Source: Oscillospiraceae bacterium
GTDB lineage: Bacteria; Bacillota; Clostridia; Oscillospirales; Acutalibacteraceae
Reading direction: 5' to 3'
Assembly: GCA_022650485.1 (NCBI GenBank)
Contig: JALCPP010000006.1
Span: 1-64,000 of the forward strand
Length of the DNA stretch: 64,000 bases
Below, one piece after another: positions 53,229-62,588 of the stretch. Numbering within the stretch: the first letter of the stretch is position 1; the number at the start of each line of letters is the position of its first letter. The translations under genes were made by a program, and so were the position numbers. The notes beneath the pieces were generated by a model that searched no databases, had not been told where the DNA came from, and was given only the letters and a program-made list of their open reading frames with translations.

Positions 53229-54827
53229 TCAAGCACATTGGTTGTTCTTGACCATCGCCGCCGCTTTTGATTTCAGATCCTTCAGTTTTATTTTGCCACT
53301 CGCATTCATCGGAAAGGCATCAAACCGCAAAACATAAGTGGGAAGTTTATAATGCGCCAGCCTCGGTTTTAAGAAATCATGCAGTTCACCCGCATTAATT
53401 TCGCAGCCCCGCTTTGGTACGATACATGCCGCGATTTCTTCCTGCAGCACGGCGGCGGGAACCCCCACAACTTTGACCTGCTCAACCCACGTCAGCTTTT
53501 TGATGGCTCTCTCTATTTCCTGCGGGGAGATGTTCTCTCCGCCCCTTATAATCATTTCTTTCAGTCTTCCGGTAACGTGCAGTTCTCCCAGTTGGTCAAA
53601 GTGACCGATATCTCCTGTTTTCAGCCAGCCGTCGGAAGTAAAAGTTCCGGCAGTTACATCCGGAAGATTATAGTAGCCAATCATAACATTGTAGCCTTTT
53701 ACCTGAATCTCTCCGTCATGACCCTGCGCAAGCACGTTTCCGGTATTGCAGTCTGCAATGCGCGTGCTGACATGGTCAATCGGTCTGCCGGCGGACCTTC
53801 CCTTTTGTTCTATGGGATCGTCCCATCCCGCAATGGTCACACAAGGCGAAGTTTCCGTCTGTCCATAAGAGGGCTGCAGGTGCATCTGTGGAAACCGTTC
53901 GCAGATTTCCGCATACTCTTCCGGCGTGACAGGCGACCCCGCGATAATGCCGGATTTCAGGCTGTCTGCACACCGGCCCCGATGTTCCGGTTTTCGAATC
54001 AGTGCAAGGAACATGCTCGGCACACCGTTAAGAATGGTATCGTGCTTTTGTTCTAGCCCATCCCATACATCGGATGTTCTGAAGCAGGGCAGCAGATCCA
54101 TTTCCGCGCCGCTGATCAGACAAGCCAGGATTCCAGCCGTCACCCCAAAGCAGTGAAACAGCGGAACCGTGAGACACATCTTATCATTTTCATTCCACTG
54201 CATGGCCTTAACCATCGCAAGGGAATTGTTCACCATGCTGTAATGGCTGAGTATCACACCCTTGGAAAAGGATGTGGTGCCGGAAGTGAAAATCATGCAG
54301 GCCGGATCTGCCGGTTTCACCTGATTCTTTTTCTGTGCCAGTTCTTCTAACCCCTGCGGTGAGCAGGCAGCTTTGGAAAGCCCGCTTTCCCAGGTTCCGG
54401 CTATGTTTTCATGGATGGAAATAAAGCGCCTGATATTCGGCGATTTACTCCTGATTGTTTCAATAAGGTCGTCACAAATCGTGGTTTTACCGCCCGCACC
54501 GTAGTACAGGACCTCCACATCTGCATAACTGAGGATTCGTGTGACCTCCGCATCTCGAAGGCAGGTGTTAACCAGAACAGGTACAGCGCCTATTTTTGTA
54601 AGCGCCAGAAAAACAGATACCCACTCGGGGCTGTTCGTGCTCCAAATCCCTACATGGGTTCCTTTTTCAATCCTGTCTTTTCCCATTTGAACCGCTAAAA
54701 AATCTGAAAACCGGTCCAACTGTTCAAATGTGCAGCGAAAGCCGCCCGTTTCAATCGCTGTGCGCTCGCCGCTGAGGCGGACGCGCTCTTTCAAGCATTC
54801 ACCGATTGTTTTATTGATAAGCTTCAT
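53229..54827 (-). CDS. AMP-forming acyl-CoA synthetase
   Basis: 532 residues, ANL superfamily. P-loop MIFTSGTTSFSKGVILSH, motif YGQTETSP, GEIQVKGYNVMIGYY, GWLKTGDIG and the hinge/A8 IIRGGENISPQEIE; the C-terminal catalytic Lys lies in MNASGKIKLKDL. It activates a carboxylic acid with ATP and CoA. Beside a CaiB-type CoA-transferase it may prime the CoA pool, as proposed for CarB with CarA. Acid specificity is not readable. Confidence 0.92.
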   Translation of the reverse strand: MKLINKTIGECLKERVRLSGERTAIETGGFRCTFEQLDRFSDFLAVQMGKDRIEKGTHVGIWSTNSPEWVSVFLALTKIGAVPVLVNTCLRDAEVTRILSYADVEVLYYGAGGKTTICDDLIETIRSKSPNIRRFISIHENIAGTWESGLSKAACSPQGLEELAQKKNQVKPADPACMIFTSGTTSFSKGVILSHYSMVNNSLAMVKAMQWNENDKMCLTVPLFHCFGVTAGILACLISGAEMDLLPCFRTSDVWDGLEQKHDTILNGVPSMFLALIRKPEHRGRCADSLKSGIIAGSPVTPEEYAEICERFPQMHLQPSYGQTETSPCVTIAGWDDPIEQKGRSAGRPIDHVSTRIADCNTGNVLAQGHDGEIQVKGYNVMIGYYNLPDVTAGTFTSDGWLKTGDIGHFDQLGELHVTGRLKEMIIRGGENISPQEIERAIKKLTWVEQVKVVGVPAAVLQEEIAACIVPKRGCEINAGELHDFLKPRLAHYKLPTYVLRFDAFPMNASGKIKLKDLKSKAAAMVKNNQCA

Positions 54828-54865
54828 CGTTTCACCTGCGGAATCATATATTCATGTATTCATGC

Positions 54866-54915
54866 GAAACGGACTGCTCTCGAAGGGTCTGGCTCCATCG
54901 ACTACAGTCCGTTTT
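54866..54915 (-). terminator. Hairpin between CoA-transferase and acyl-CoA ligase genes
   Basis: 10-bp stem AAACGGACTG/CAGTCCGTTT with inner TCGA pairing. The T run on the minus side is short, so partial termination or mRNA processing is more likely than a full stop. Confidence 0.45.
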
Positions 54916-54940
54916 GCCTCTTCTCAACTAACCGTTAAAC

Positions 54941-56182
54941 TTATTTCTTCTGGTCGTCTTTCCAAACAAACAAAGCGCCGTTTTCCATCATTTCCTTGAC
55001 CTGTGCGTCGCTGTAACCAAGGTCTTTCAGAACTTCTGGTCCCTGCTCGCCGATCATCGGGCCCGGCTTGTAATCCGGAACACCCATTTCCTGGAACTTA
55101 ACAGGCAGTCTGACCAGTCTTCTGGTATTGCCGGTCGAGTACTTCATGTCGTAGAAGCAGTTGTTTGCCTCAGCCTGCTTGTCGTTTCTGATTTCCATCC
55201 AGTTCTGGGCAACTGCGAACGGAACATCGGCCTCTACCAGAATCTTCTTCCATTCATCAACCGTCTTTTTGCTGAATGCTTCCATGACGATATCATAAAC
55301 TTCCGGAGTCAGGCCCTTCTTCTGGCAAGTCAAAATCGGGAAGTAGTTCTCGTTATCCACGAGGTCTTCTCTGCCGATTGCCTTGATGAAGATCTTGTAG
55401 TACGTGTTGTAATCAGGCATGCAGGTCTGAATGAAGCGGTCGTCCTTGGTCCTCCAAGCAGCGTTGAACGGGTTGGCGGACTTTCTGACGTCGATCGGGT
55501 AATTCTGTGCAATACCTTCGTAGTTGGAAGCCTGAACCATCATGCCCATGTTGTAGATGGCGCTTTCAAACAGGGAAGTTTCAACCTTTTCGCCAACACC
55601 CTTGATCTTGGCCTGATACAAAGCTGCCAGAATACCGGCAACCAGGTTCATACCAACGTTGTGGTCGCCAAGGCCCGGAACAACGTTCATCGGGACTGTG
55701 CCCTTCTGGCGCAGGGAATCCAGATATCCGCCCCTTGAGAAGAATGCGGTAAAGTCAAAACCCGGCAGGTTCTTGTCCGGTCCGTATTCGCCGTAACCGG
55801 TGCAGATAGCGTAAACCAGCTTCGGGTACTTCCCCTTCAGGCTGTCATAATCCAGACCCATCTTCTGCAGAGCCTGAACTCTCCAGTTTGTAATCAGAAC
55901 ATCAGCCGTATCCAGCAGTTTAAAGAATGCTTCTTTACCGGCCGGGTTCTTCAGGTTGATAGAAGCGCAGCGCTTATTGCCGTTTTCAAGGTCCCATGTG
56001 GTGTTTTCGTGCATGTTAAGCGGTCTGCCCTCGGACGGAGCCGTATATCTGAGCGGATCCCCTTTCGGCGCTTCGATCTTAATAACATCGGCGCCCAAGT
56101 CGGCCATAAACCTGCCGGCAGCAGCCGCCGCAATGAAGTTTGCGAGTTCGACAACCCGGACTCCTTCAAGTGGTTTGCTCAT
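54941..56182 (-). CDS. CaiB/BaiF-family (type III) CoA-transferase
   Basis: 413 residues, full length. MSKPLEGVRVVELANFIAAA start, ADLGADVIKIEAPKGDPLR, and the active-site Asp173 in PGLGDHNVGMN. The family includes HadA, FldA and CaiB, which swap CoA between the product acyl-CoA and the incoming hydroxy acid. Here it would move CoA from the reduced acyl-CoA to the 2-hydroxy acid. RBS AAGGAG; 40 bases after the YkvI-type gene. Confidence 0.93.
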   Translation of the reverse strand: MSKPLEGVRVVELANFIAAAAAGRFMADLGADVIKIEAPKGDPLRYTAPSEGRPLNMHENTTWDLENGNKRCASINLKNPAGKEAFFKLLDTADVLITNWRVQALQKMGLDYDSLKGKYPKLVYAICTGYGEYGPDKNLPGFDFTAFFSRGGYLDSLRQKGTVPMNVVPGLGDHNVGMNLVAGILAALYQAKIKGVGEKVETSLFESAIYNMGMMVQASNYEGIAQNYPIDVRKSANPFNAAWRTKDDRFIQTCMPDYNTYYKIFIKAIGREDLVDNENYFPILTCQKKGLTPEVYDIVMEAFSKKTVDEWKKILVEADVPFAVAQNWMEIRNDKQAEANNCFYDMKYSTGNTRRLVRLPVKFQEMGVPDYKPGPMIGEQGPEVLKDLGYSDAQVKEMMENGALFVWKDDQKK

Positions 56183-56222
56183 ATTTATCTATCTCCTTGT
56201 ATCATAATAAAGTAGCTGTTCT

Positions 56223-57389
56223 TCAGTTTTTCTTGAATTCTTTGTCGATCTTCCCGGATTTCGTCATAATCATGTGGATAACGAACGGAATTACAACAAC
56301 GACGATCGTCAGATATCCAAGATATCCATACCCGGTGCTAACCAGCGGAATCAGGCCGAACTGGGCAATCGCAAACGTCAGCAGGGTGAAAAGCACTGCA
56401 ATGATCACGGTGCGCTTCTTCAGTTTCTGCTTAGACTCTTCCGCCGAAGCATCTTTCTTGCTCATCGAGTTGACAAAGCGCGCGATCACGCCGGCAATCA
56501 TATTGACGGCAGTCGACACAGAGCCAAGAACAATCAGGATGGAAATAATGGGAGTCAGAACCGATGCGCCGACACCCGTTGTAACCATCAGCAAAGTCGG
56601 AACCTGCGCGGTTTTCAGTTCCGGATTGTGAATGACGGCAATCAACCCGATTGTGCACATGAACACGATAACTGCATTGACGATAAAGCCATAAATCATG
56701 GATTTTTTTGCTTCACCCTCGTCTTTGAACGGCTCGGCATGTTGCATAAGAAGGCCGATGGAAGCGATTTGGAATGCAGCGTACAGGAAGCATTTCCAAA
56801 GTGCCGGGCCAGCCGGAGCCGGTGTTGCGGCAATTTCACCGATATTCGCCGTAATCGTACCCCACTGTGCAATGATATTTGGAATATATACCAGAAGCAG
56901 CCCCGCAATGATAATCACCGATACGGTGGAAGCAGCAGCTCTGACGAGATTCGTCCCGAAAATAGTAAGCACGAAAATAATCAAACCGATGATGACGGTG
57001 CAAAGCAGGTACGGAATGCCGGTAAGGGCATGCAGGGTAGCGCCGCCGGTTGCAAATGCCACAGACGGAGCCAGGCAGATGGTGAACAAATAAACCAGCT
57101 CATACAGATTTGAAAAAATCGGTCGAGCTTTTTCACCAAAGTCGCCATAAAAGCGGTCGGTAAACGAGCGATAATCGTACGTATCGTGCCGTTTCGCATA
57201 GCGAAGGCCGTACCATTGAAAGAACGCGCCGAATGCTTGTGCAAGGATCGGCGTAAGCAGCGTCCAAATTCCAAATTTTACAAAATAGACATACAGCTGG
57301 GCACCAGAAGCAAATCCCCCACCGAATTGTGTGGTAAACCACACAAATGCCACACCAATTGCAATCGGCATCTTGTTTTTGTTAATCAC
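56223..57389 (-). CDS. YkvI-family membrane transporter
   Basis: 388 residues with about 10-11 hydrophobic segments. AFVWFTTQFGGGFASGAQLYVYF at the N-terminus gives an unwound Gly-rich first helix as in LeuT-fold carriers. Matches the general pattern of YkvI-like proteins, whose substrates are unknown. Start is GTG at 57389 with AGAAGGGG some 11 bases upstream. Its place inside the had cluster suggests uptake of the fermented acid or an amino acid. Confidence 0.75.
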   Translation of the reverse strand: MINKNKMPIAIGVAFVWFTTQFGGGFASGAQLYVYFVKFGIWTLLTPILAQAFGAFFQWYGLRYAKRHDTYDYRSFTDRFYGDFGEKARPIFSNLYELVYLFTICLAPSVAFATGGATLHALTGIPYLLCTVIIGLIIFVLTIFGTNLVRAAASTVSVIIIAGLLLVYIPNIIAQWGTITANIGEIAATPAPAGPALWKCFLYAAFQIASIGLLMQHAEPFKDEGEAKKSMIYGFIVNAVIVFMCTIGLIAVIHNPELKTAQVPTLLMVTTGVGASVLTPIISILIVLGSVSTAVNMIAGVIARFVNSMSKKDASAEESKQKLKKRTVIIAVLFTLLTFAIAQFGLIPLVSTGYGYLGYLTIVVVVIPFVIHMIMTKSGKIDKEFKKN

Positions 57390-57488
57390 GGTAGTTCTAC
57401 ACCCCTTCTAAAGTCACTCACGCAACTCTGCTCAACATTGTCAACATCGGTCTTAAAGTCTGATCCTGTCTCGAAATGCCAGAGTTGC

Positions 57489-58778
57489 TTAGTCCATCAT
57501 TCCGTCTTTGTTGAACTGCATCGGAACCGGCCCGCTGATAAAGGAAATCCCGGGCATATCCTTAATGCTTTCATACAAAGGTTCGGAAACTTCAATTTCT
57601 TCCAGGCAAAGCGTGTTTTTGATATGAACGACTCTTGCTTTGTCCGGCGTCGTGTTGTGCAGCGTTCTGATGCACATTTTCACGGCTTCCTTATCGGTAT
57701 TAACATACAGCGGAATCATGCAGGCATCCATAATTCCCGTGGTCAGAACATTGGTCCAGGTTACTTCCCAGTCGACGTCGTTCAGGCATCTTCTGGTTGT
57801 AACATCGCAGGAACCCAGTCCGCAGCCGTTGTGGTGTGCTTCCGGAGTCAGCCCGCGCACAAATAGCTTGCGCAGATTCAATGTAGATTTACCAAATGTG
57901 TGGGTAATGTTTCTGCCCGTAACATTCGGGTCATGCCCGTTGCCGCTGATATTCTTGCCGATTTCATCAATCACGAGGACATCGATGTCGTCAAACAGGA
58001 ACTTTGCAATTTTTTCCTTGGAAATTTTCAGAAGCTTTGCGTCTGTTTCCATGAAGTTGTCTTTGTTGCAGACTTCAATGTTGCAGATATCGTCATAAGC
58101 GTTTTGCACAACACCCACGCCAAACGCAAACGGGCATTTTTCCAGGAATTTTTCAGCAACCGGCGGAATCAGTTCACCAAACCGCTCAAATCCGAACGAA
58201 TGGAACATGGCGGCGCCCTTGTGCTTTGCGATGCCGATGGCGATCATCTTTGCCAATCCGCTTTCATGGTCGGCACGGAAATCCGTGTGCGGCTTGACTT
58301 TGTTGAAAATGACAATGCCGTCAGACTCAAACGCATGCTTGTCGCAGTAAAGCGGAATACCGTCCAGCTCGTCGTATTGAACCACATCCATGGATGCGAT
58401 CACCGGAACGCCCATGCTCTTTTCGGTTACATTGTAGCCTTCCAGCATTTCCAGCTGACCGGCAGCGGTTCCGCCGCCATGGCTGCCCATGGAAGGAATG
58501 ATGAACGGATCTGCGCCCCATTCTTTCAGGGTGTCGCACATGGTTCTCAGCATTACGTCAAGGCCCGGAATGCCGCGGCTTCCCGCGGTGATGCAGATTC
58601 TCTTACCCTTGAATCTGCCTTTATCCTGAACCTTGGTGTTCAGCTCGTTGAGCAGGTGCGCTTTGATATCGTCGATTTTCTGAGGATCATACGCCTGATG
58701 GATTTTCACCATTTTCGGGATCGGTACTGCATCCATACCCTGGATGCTCTGATGAACCTCCGGGAAATTAATGTACAT
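57489..58778 (-). CDS. LarA-like protein (nickel-pincer racemase/epimerase family, DUF2088)
   Basis: 429 residues, the length of LarA. The N-terminal DUF2088 domain has IPSMGSHGGGTAAGQ (His100) and FNKVKPHTDFRADHESGLAKM with His164 and Lys177, then GIAKHKGA (His186). These are candidates for the catalytic His pair, the cofactor-linked Lys and the nickel His of LarA. Spacing differs from Lactobacillus LarA, so it belongs to a divergent branch. LarB/C/E cofactor genes are not in the window. A 2-hydroxy-acid racemase or epimerase is the best guess. Confidence 0.82.
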   Translation of the reverse strand: MYINFPEVHQSIQGMDAVPIPKMVKIHQAYDPQKIDDIKAHLLNELNTKVQDKGRFKGKRICITAGSRGIPGLDVMLRTMCDTLKEWGADPFIIPSMGSHGGGTAAGQLEMLEGYNVTEKSMGVPVIASMDVVQYDELDGIPLYCDKHAFESDGIVIFNKVKPHTDFRADHESGLAKMIAIGIAKHKGAAMFHSFGFERFGELIPPVAEKFLEKCPFAFGVGVVQNAYDDICNIEVCNKDNFMETDAKLLKISKEKIAKFLFDDIDVLVIDEIGKNISGNGHDPNVTGRNITHTFGKSTLNLRKLFVRGLTPEAHHNGCGLGSCDVTTRRCLNDVDWEVTWTNVLTTGIMDACMIPLYVNTDKEAVKMCIRTLHNTTPDKARVVHIKNTLCLEEIEVSEPLYESIKDMPGISFISGPVPMQFNKDGMMD

Positions 58779-58834
58779 TAATGAATCACCTTCGTCAAAT
58801 TTTAACTGTCCAGTTCTTTAAGCCGTTTCGATCT

Positions 58835-60124
58835 TTAAGCCATTCCGAACGCGTAGAAAATAGCAATCATTACAACCAGCGTAATAATCGGGATTAATAC
58901 CGTCAGAACAAAGATTGGGAAGTAGGAATGTCTGTGGTCGTTTTCTGTAACATTCAGGACCGAAACAACCAGGCCGTTATGCGGCAGGGAGTCAAGGCAC
59001 AAAGAGGAAATGTCGCAGACTCTGTGCAGTGCTTCCAGATTAACAGCAGAGCCGAATGTGTTTTTAACAATTGGCATGACAATGCCGAGTCCGCCGGAAC
59101 CGGAACCGCAAACACCTGCCAGTGTGGTAACTGCAAGGGCAGAAGCAATCAGCGGGCTTCCTCCCAGGTGGGTCATGGCATCGATAATAACTTTAAACGC
59201 CGGTGTCGCCTGAACCAGGGAACCGAATCCAACCACTGCCGCCGTATTGAACAGCGCACCAACACCGTCAAACGTTCCGCCGCCAAGATGGCCCCAAATT
59301 TCTTTCCACGGAATCTGCTTCGAATAGAAAATCAAACCAGCGATGCATCCGACAAACAGAGAAATTTCTGCAGACCATTGGATTACGTCAAGAGCAACCA
59401 GCAGTATGACCATCGGCGCAAGCGCTAAGAAGAAGTTCGGAAGTGCTTTTCCTTCCTTCAGCTTCAGCATTGCGGCATCTTTTTCCGTCATCACAAAGTG
59501 CTGGCCTTTTTTCTGGGAACGCTTTACATACCAAATGGAAAATGCAAACACGCACACCGCTTCAAATGCCGCGGCGAGCAGGCCGGGGACCAAAGCCGCC
59601 GTGGGGGCCGTGCCAAGGTACTGGCCGGGAATCAGGTTCTGGATTTGAGGAGAACCCGGCATCATTCCGGTGAACGTGCCCGCGCCCGCAAAGTAGATGG
59701 CCGGAATCAGCGTTCTGGAGATATCTCCCTTTTTAAACAGGGAAACCATCAACGGATACAGTGTAAACATGCATACGAAAACGGAAACGCCGCCGTATGT
59801 AAGCATTGCACCCGCAAGGACAATGGACGGGACAATTGCCTTTTCGCCGAACTTTTTCACAATTGCATTTGCAATTGCGTCGGCGGCTCCGGAAATATCG
59901 GTAATCTTTCCGAACAATGCGCCAAGAATGAATATAAAGAAGAACTTACCGAAATATCCTACAAAGCCTTCCACATAAGTGGTGGTGATGAGCTCGGCCG
60001 GATTCAATCCCGCCGTAAGAAGCAAAAAGATACCTGAAATTAAAGCTGAGAAAAAGATGGGAACGCCTTTAAAACATAGAAAAATCAGTACAGCTAAGCT
60101 GAGTAATACCAGAAAGATCTGCAT
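58835..60124 (-). CDS. GntP-family permease
   Basis: 429 residues, about 12-13 membrane segments. GntP features: YVEGFVGYFGKFFFIFILGALFGKI near the start, GGVSVFVCMFTLYPL and, near the end, AGVCGSGSGGLGIVMPIV with DSLPHNGLVVSVL. The family imports gluconate and related hydroxy acids with protons. Located between hadC and the LarA-like gene, it is a strong candidate for uptake of the 2-hydroxy acid used here. RBS AGAGGAG. Confidence 0.92.
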   Translation of the reverse strand: MQIFLVLLSLAVLIFLCFKGVPIFFSALISGIFLLLTAGLNPAELITTTYVEGFVGYFGKFFFIFILGALFGKITDISGAADAIANAIVKKFGEKAIVPSIVLAGAMLTYGGVSVFVCMFTLYPLMVSLFKKGDISRTLIPAIYFAGAGTFTGMMPGSPQIQNLIPGQYLGTAPTAALVPGLLAAAFEAVCVFAFSIWYVKRSQKKGQHFVMTEKDAAMLKLKEGKALPNFFLALAPMVILLVALDVIQWSAEISLFVGCIAGLIFYSKQIPWKEIWGHLGGGTFDGVGALFNTAAVVGFGSLVQATPAFKVIIDAMTHLGGSPLIASALAVTTLAGVCGSGSGGLGIVMPIVKNTFGSAVNLEALHRVCDISSLCLDSLPHNGLVVSVLNVTENDHRHSYFPIFVLTVLIPIITLVVMIAIFYAFGMA

Positions 60125-60224
60125 GTGAAAACTCCTCTGCCCTCATTTATTTTATTTTTCCGTCTTTTTGTACTTCAGAATGCCAATTTTGTTATAAGAT
60201 TTTTAGTTGTGAGTGCCGCAGTCT

Positions 60225-61337
60225 TCAGGCCATTTCCTTAAATGCCTGAATCATGGTTCCAGCCTGTTCATAGTTGACCATCTGGCAGTCGACTTCAATG
60301 TTCAAATGACGAAGGCCGGCAGCTTCGCAGGCTCTCTTAATCGGAACATAGTCAAACTCTTCCGGATCGCAGAACTTTGTCATCAGAACAATCACGCCCA
60401 CCGCATTGTGCTTTTTGGCCTGATCCACGATATAACCGACACGCTTTTTATCACGGTCATAAAGCAGAGTGCAATTGTCCATATCTGCAAACTTCTGTGC
60501 AAGAGCATCCAGCGAATTTTCCATATCCGGAACATCGGTGCGATACTGTCTTGACTCCTGTGCAACGTCGTCCGCAACAATTTTGAGTCCGTTTTTGTCA
60601 AAGATTTGAAGCAGATTCGGCGAATCGGCAAGAATCCCGCTGACTACAACGCGAACTTTGCTCTCATCCTTCGGGGTTTTTTTCATTTCTTCGATCAGCT
60701 GTTTGACCAAAGCGGTGTGCTCTTCCTTCAGCATAAACCACGCGCTCTTGAAAACATCGTTTCTCTGGGCCGCGGTAATTGCATGATCCGCCGCAACTTC
60801 AGCAAACTCGCGCATCACTGCGTTGTGTTCGTTGTAAACGCGGTTGGAGTTTGCAAGCGCAACGCCGGAGAACTGAGCGCCCGTTGCTGTCTGCAGGTCG
60901 CTGATAACTCTTTCGTACATCGCTTTCGTGTACTTAACGCCGTAAGCCGGTTTTCTGTTCTGCGGATAGGTCATGGGGATAAACGGGATATCCGGAACCG
61001 CATATTTCCAGTTCTGGCCAAGGCTCTTCAGCGAGTCGCAAAGCGACGGAATGACAATGGCGGAAACGCCCTTGTACTGCCCTGTGACACCCAGTTCAAG
61101 AACGACCTGCATAATGGAGCAAATGAACGCCGGATAATACTTTTTGGCCTCATTGACCTCCATCTCCGCGCCCCACACGCCCATAGGAACCAAGCCCATG
61201 GAGTGAATAATCTCTTCCGGAGTATAAACCGGCGCGCACGCAACTACTTTTTTGCCCTGTGCAAGATATTTGTCGAGCTGCTTTCTCGGAGACGTAGCAA
61301 TTTCATGAAACTGAGCTAATAATTCATCGATTGCCAT
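60225..61337 (-). CDS. hadC: 2-hydroxyacyl-CoA dehydratase, beta-type subunit
   Basis: 370 residues, HGD-D family. VVACAPVYTPEEIIHSMGLVPMGVWG (with Cys34), YYPAFICSIMQVVLELG (Cys73) and IPSLCDSLKSLGQ (Cys100) supply Cys candidates for the [4Fe-4S] cluster. Together with hadB it removes water from a (R)-2-hydroxyacyl-CoA by a ketyl-radical mechanism. Starts 1 base after hadB. RBS AAGGAGGG. The subunit's exact acyl specificity is not readable. Confidence 0.94.
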   Translation of the reverse strand: MAIDELLAQFHEIATSPRKQLDKYLAQGKKVVACAPVYTPEEIIHSMGLVPMGVWGAEMEVNEAKKYYPAFICSIMQVVLELGVTGQYKGVSAIVIPSLCDSLKSLGQNWKYAVPDIPFIPMTYPQNRKPAYGVKYTKAMYERVISDLQTATGAQFSGVALANSNRVYNEHNAVMREFAEVAADHAITAAQRNDVFKSAWFMLKEEHTALVKQLIEEMKKTPKDESKVRVVVSGILADSPNLLQIFDKNGLKIVADDVAQESRQYRTDVPDMENSLDALAQKFADMDNCTLLYDRDKKRVGYIVDQAKKHNAVGVIVLMTKFCDPEEFDYVPIKRACEAAGLRHLNIEVDCQMVNYEQAGTMIQAFKEMA

Positions 61338-61338
61338 C

Positions 61339-62574
61339 TCAATGACCCTCCTTGTTTGCTTCCATAATTTCCATCAAGCCCTGAACACGCGTATCATACT
61401 GTGCCTCGGAGAAATTCCTCGGGTCAGCCTGGTCGCCGTCAAAACTTACCACCGGGATTCCGCATGCCTGACCGATCTGCTTGCTCATCTCGGCCATAAA
61501 GCCGGACCACAGTTTGCAGGAACGGTTGGTATGTACCAAAAGACCTTCCACGTGGTTGTCTTTGCAGAGCTTAATACGCTTATCTCTGGAAAGTTCCAGA
61601 TTCATCGCATTCGGTACTCTTGCATAAGCGCGGCACATGCCCTTAAAGTCATCATAAATAAAGCCGAATGCATCCGCATAAATGGTGGTAACCATGTTGA
61701 TGCCCCTGCTCTTCAGGCCGGTGGAAGTCGCTCTTAACCACGGCCAGCATGCGATGCCCTCAAACATAATGCGGTACTTTTCATCGGTACGGAACGTCGA
61801 TTTTCCCGTCTTATGGTTTTCTTCATATTCTTTGAGCAGAGTTTCCATCGCTTCCGCAGCTTCTGCTTTACCGCGCGCAGTTACCATAACCGCCATGTGG
61901 TTCAAAAGGTCAAACCCGTTGAACGGCGAAGGAACATACTTGGCGCAGGCAGTCGCTTTCAGCCATGCACGGCTGGAACGGCCGGAAATTTCCTTGACTT
62001 CCTTGAAGCGCTCGTCGCTCCACTTCTTTCCGGTGATGTCTTCCAGCTGATGGATTGCATCCCAGAACTGAGCTTCAATGTACTCGACCTCTGCATCGGA
62101 CACCTCGTAATCGGGGTTGAAGGGAATGTCGATCATGATCATCGGAATATCCAGTTCCTTCGCGATATTTTCATACCACTTGATCATGCAGTTGCAGATA
62201 TTGTTGCAGCACAGTACAAAATCCGGCTGCGGCATATCCTGCTCCGGCGCCTTCTTCAGTTTCATGTAAGCAAGGGAGATTCTGGCATATGCACAGATAT
62301 CATTGGAATACCCGTCTCCTTCACTTTCACTGCACATCCGCTCTCCGCCGCCTCTGGCTGCGATTGCGGCCGCCTGGTTTTCCGGATAACATACATGAAG
62401 CCCCAGTGTTTCAGGAATCTCCACCGGGAAGTTACTTGCACACCAGCCGATTTTCTCGCCCCGTGCTTTCGCCTCTACACAATCACTGTAGGCCTTTGCC
62501 GCGATCTGCCCCAGCTTATATTTTGCCGAGTTCGGATCCGGTGCGCGTCTTTTCTTCTTGACTTCTTCACCCAT
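61339..62574 (-). CDS. hadB: 2-hydroxyacyl-CoA dehydratase, alpha-type subunit
   Basis: 411 residues from ATG 62574 (an in-frame TTG just before it is possible; AGGAGG lies 9 bases upstream). GWCASNFPVEIPETLGLHVCYPEN, NDICAYARISLAYM (Cys94) and FVLCCNNICNCM (Cys122/123/127), plus HTNRSCKLWSG near 345, give the cluster ligands and fold of HadB/FldB/LcdA-type subunits. Oxygen-sensitive cytosolic enzyme. Eleven bases after the activator gene. Confidence 0.95.
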   Translation of the reverse strand: MGEEVKKKRRAPDPNSAKYKLGQIAAKAYSDCVEAKARGEKIGWCASNFPVEIPETLGLHVCYPENQAAAIAARGGGERMCSESEGDGYSNDICAYARISLAYMKLKKAPEQDMPQPDFVLCCNNICNCMIKWYENIAKELDIPMIMIDIPFNPDYEVSDAEVEYIEAQFWDAIHQLEDITGKKWSDERFKEVKEISGRSSRAWLKATACAKYVPSPFNGFDLLNHMAVMVTARGKAEAAEAMETLLKEYEENHKTGKSTFRTDEKYRIMFEGIACWPWLRATSTGLKSRGINMVTTIYADAFGFIYDDFKGMCRAYARVPNAMNLELSRDKRIKLCKDNHVEGLLVHTNRSCKLWSGFMAEMSKQIGQACGIPVVSFDGDQADPRNFSEAQYDTRVQGLMEIMEANKEGH

Positions 62575-62588
62575 CAATGAAAACCTCC

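Noticed and set aside
57422-57488. GCAACTCTG/CAGAGTTGC inverted repeat after the LarA-like gene
   Set aside because: Loop of about 50 bases and no T run; not convincing as a terminator.
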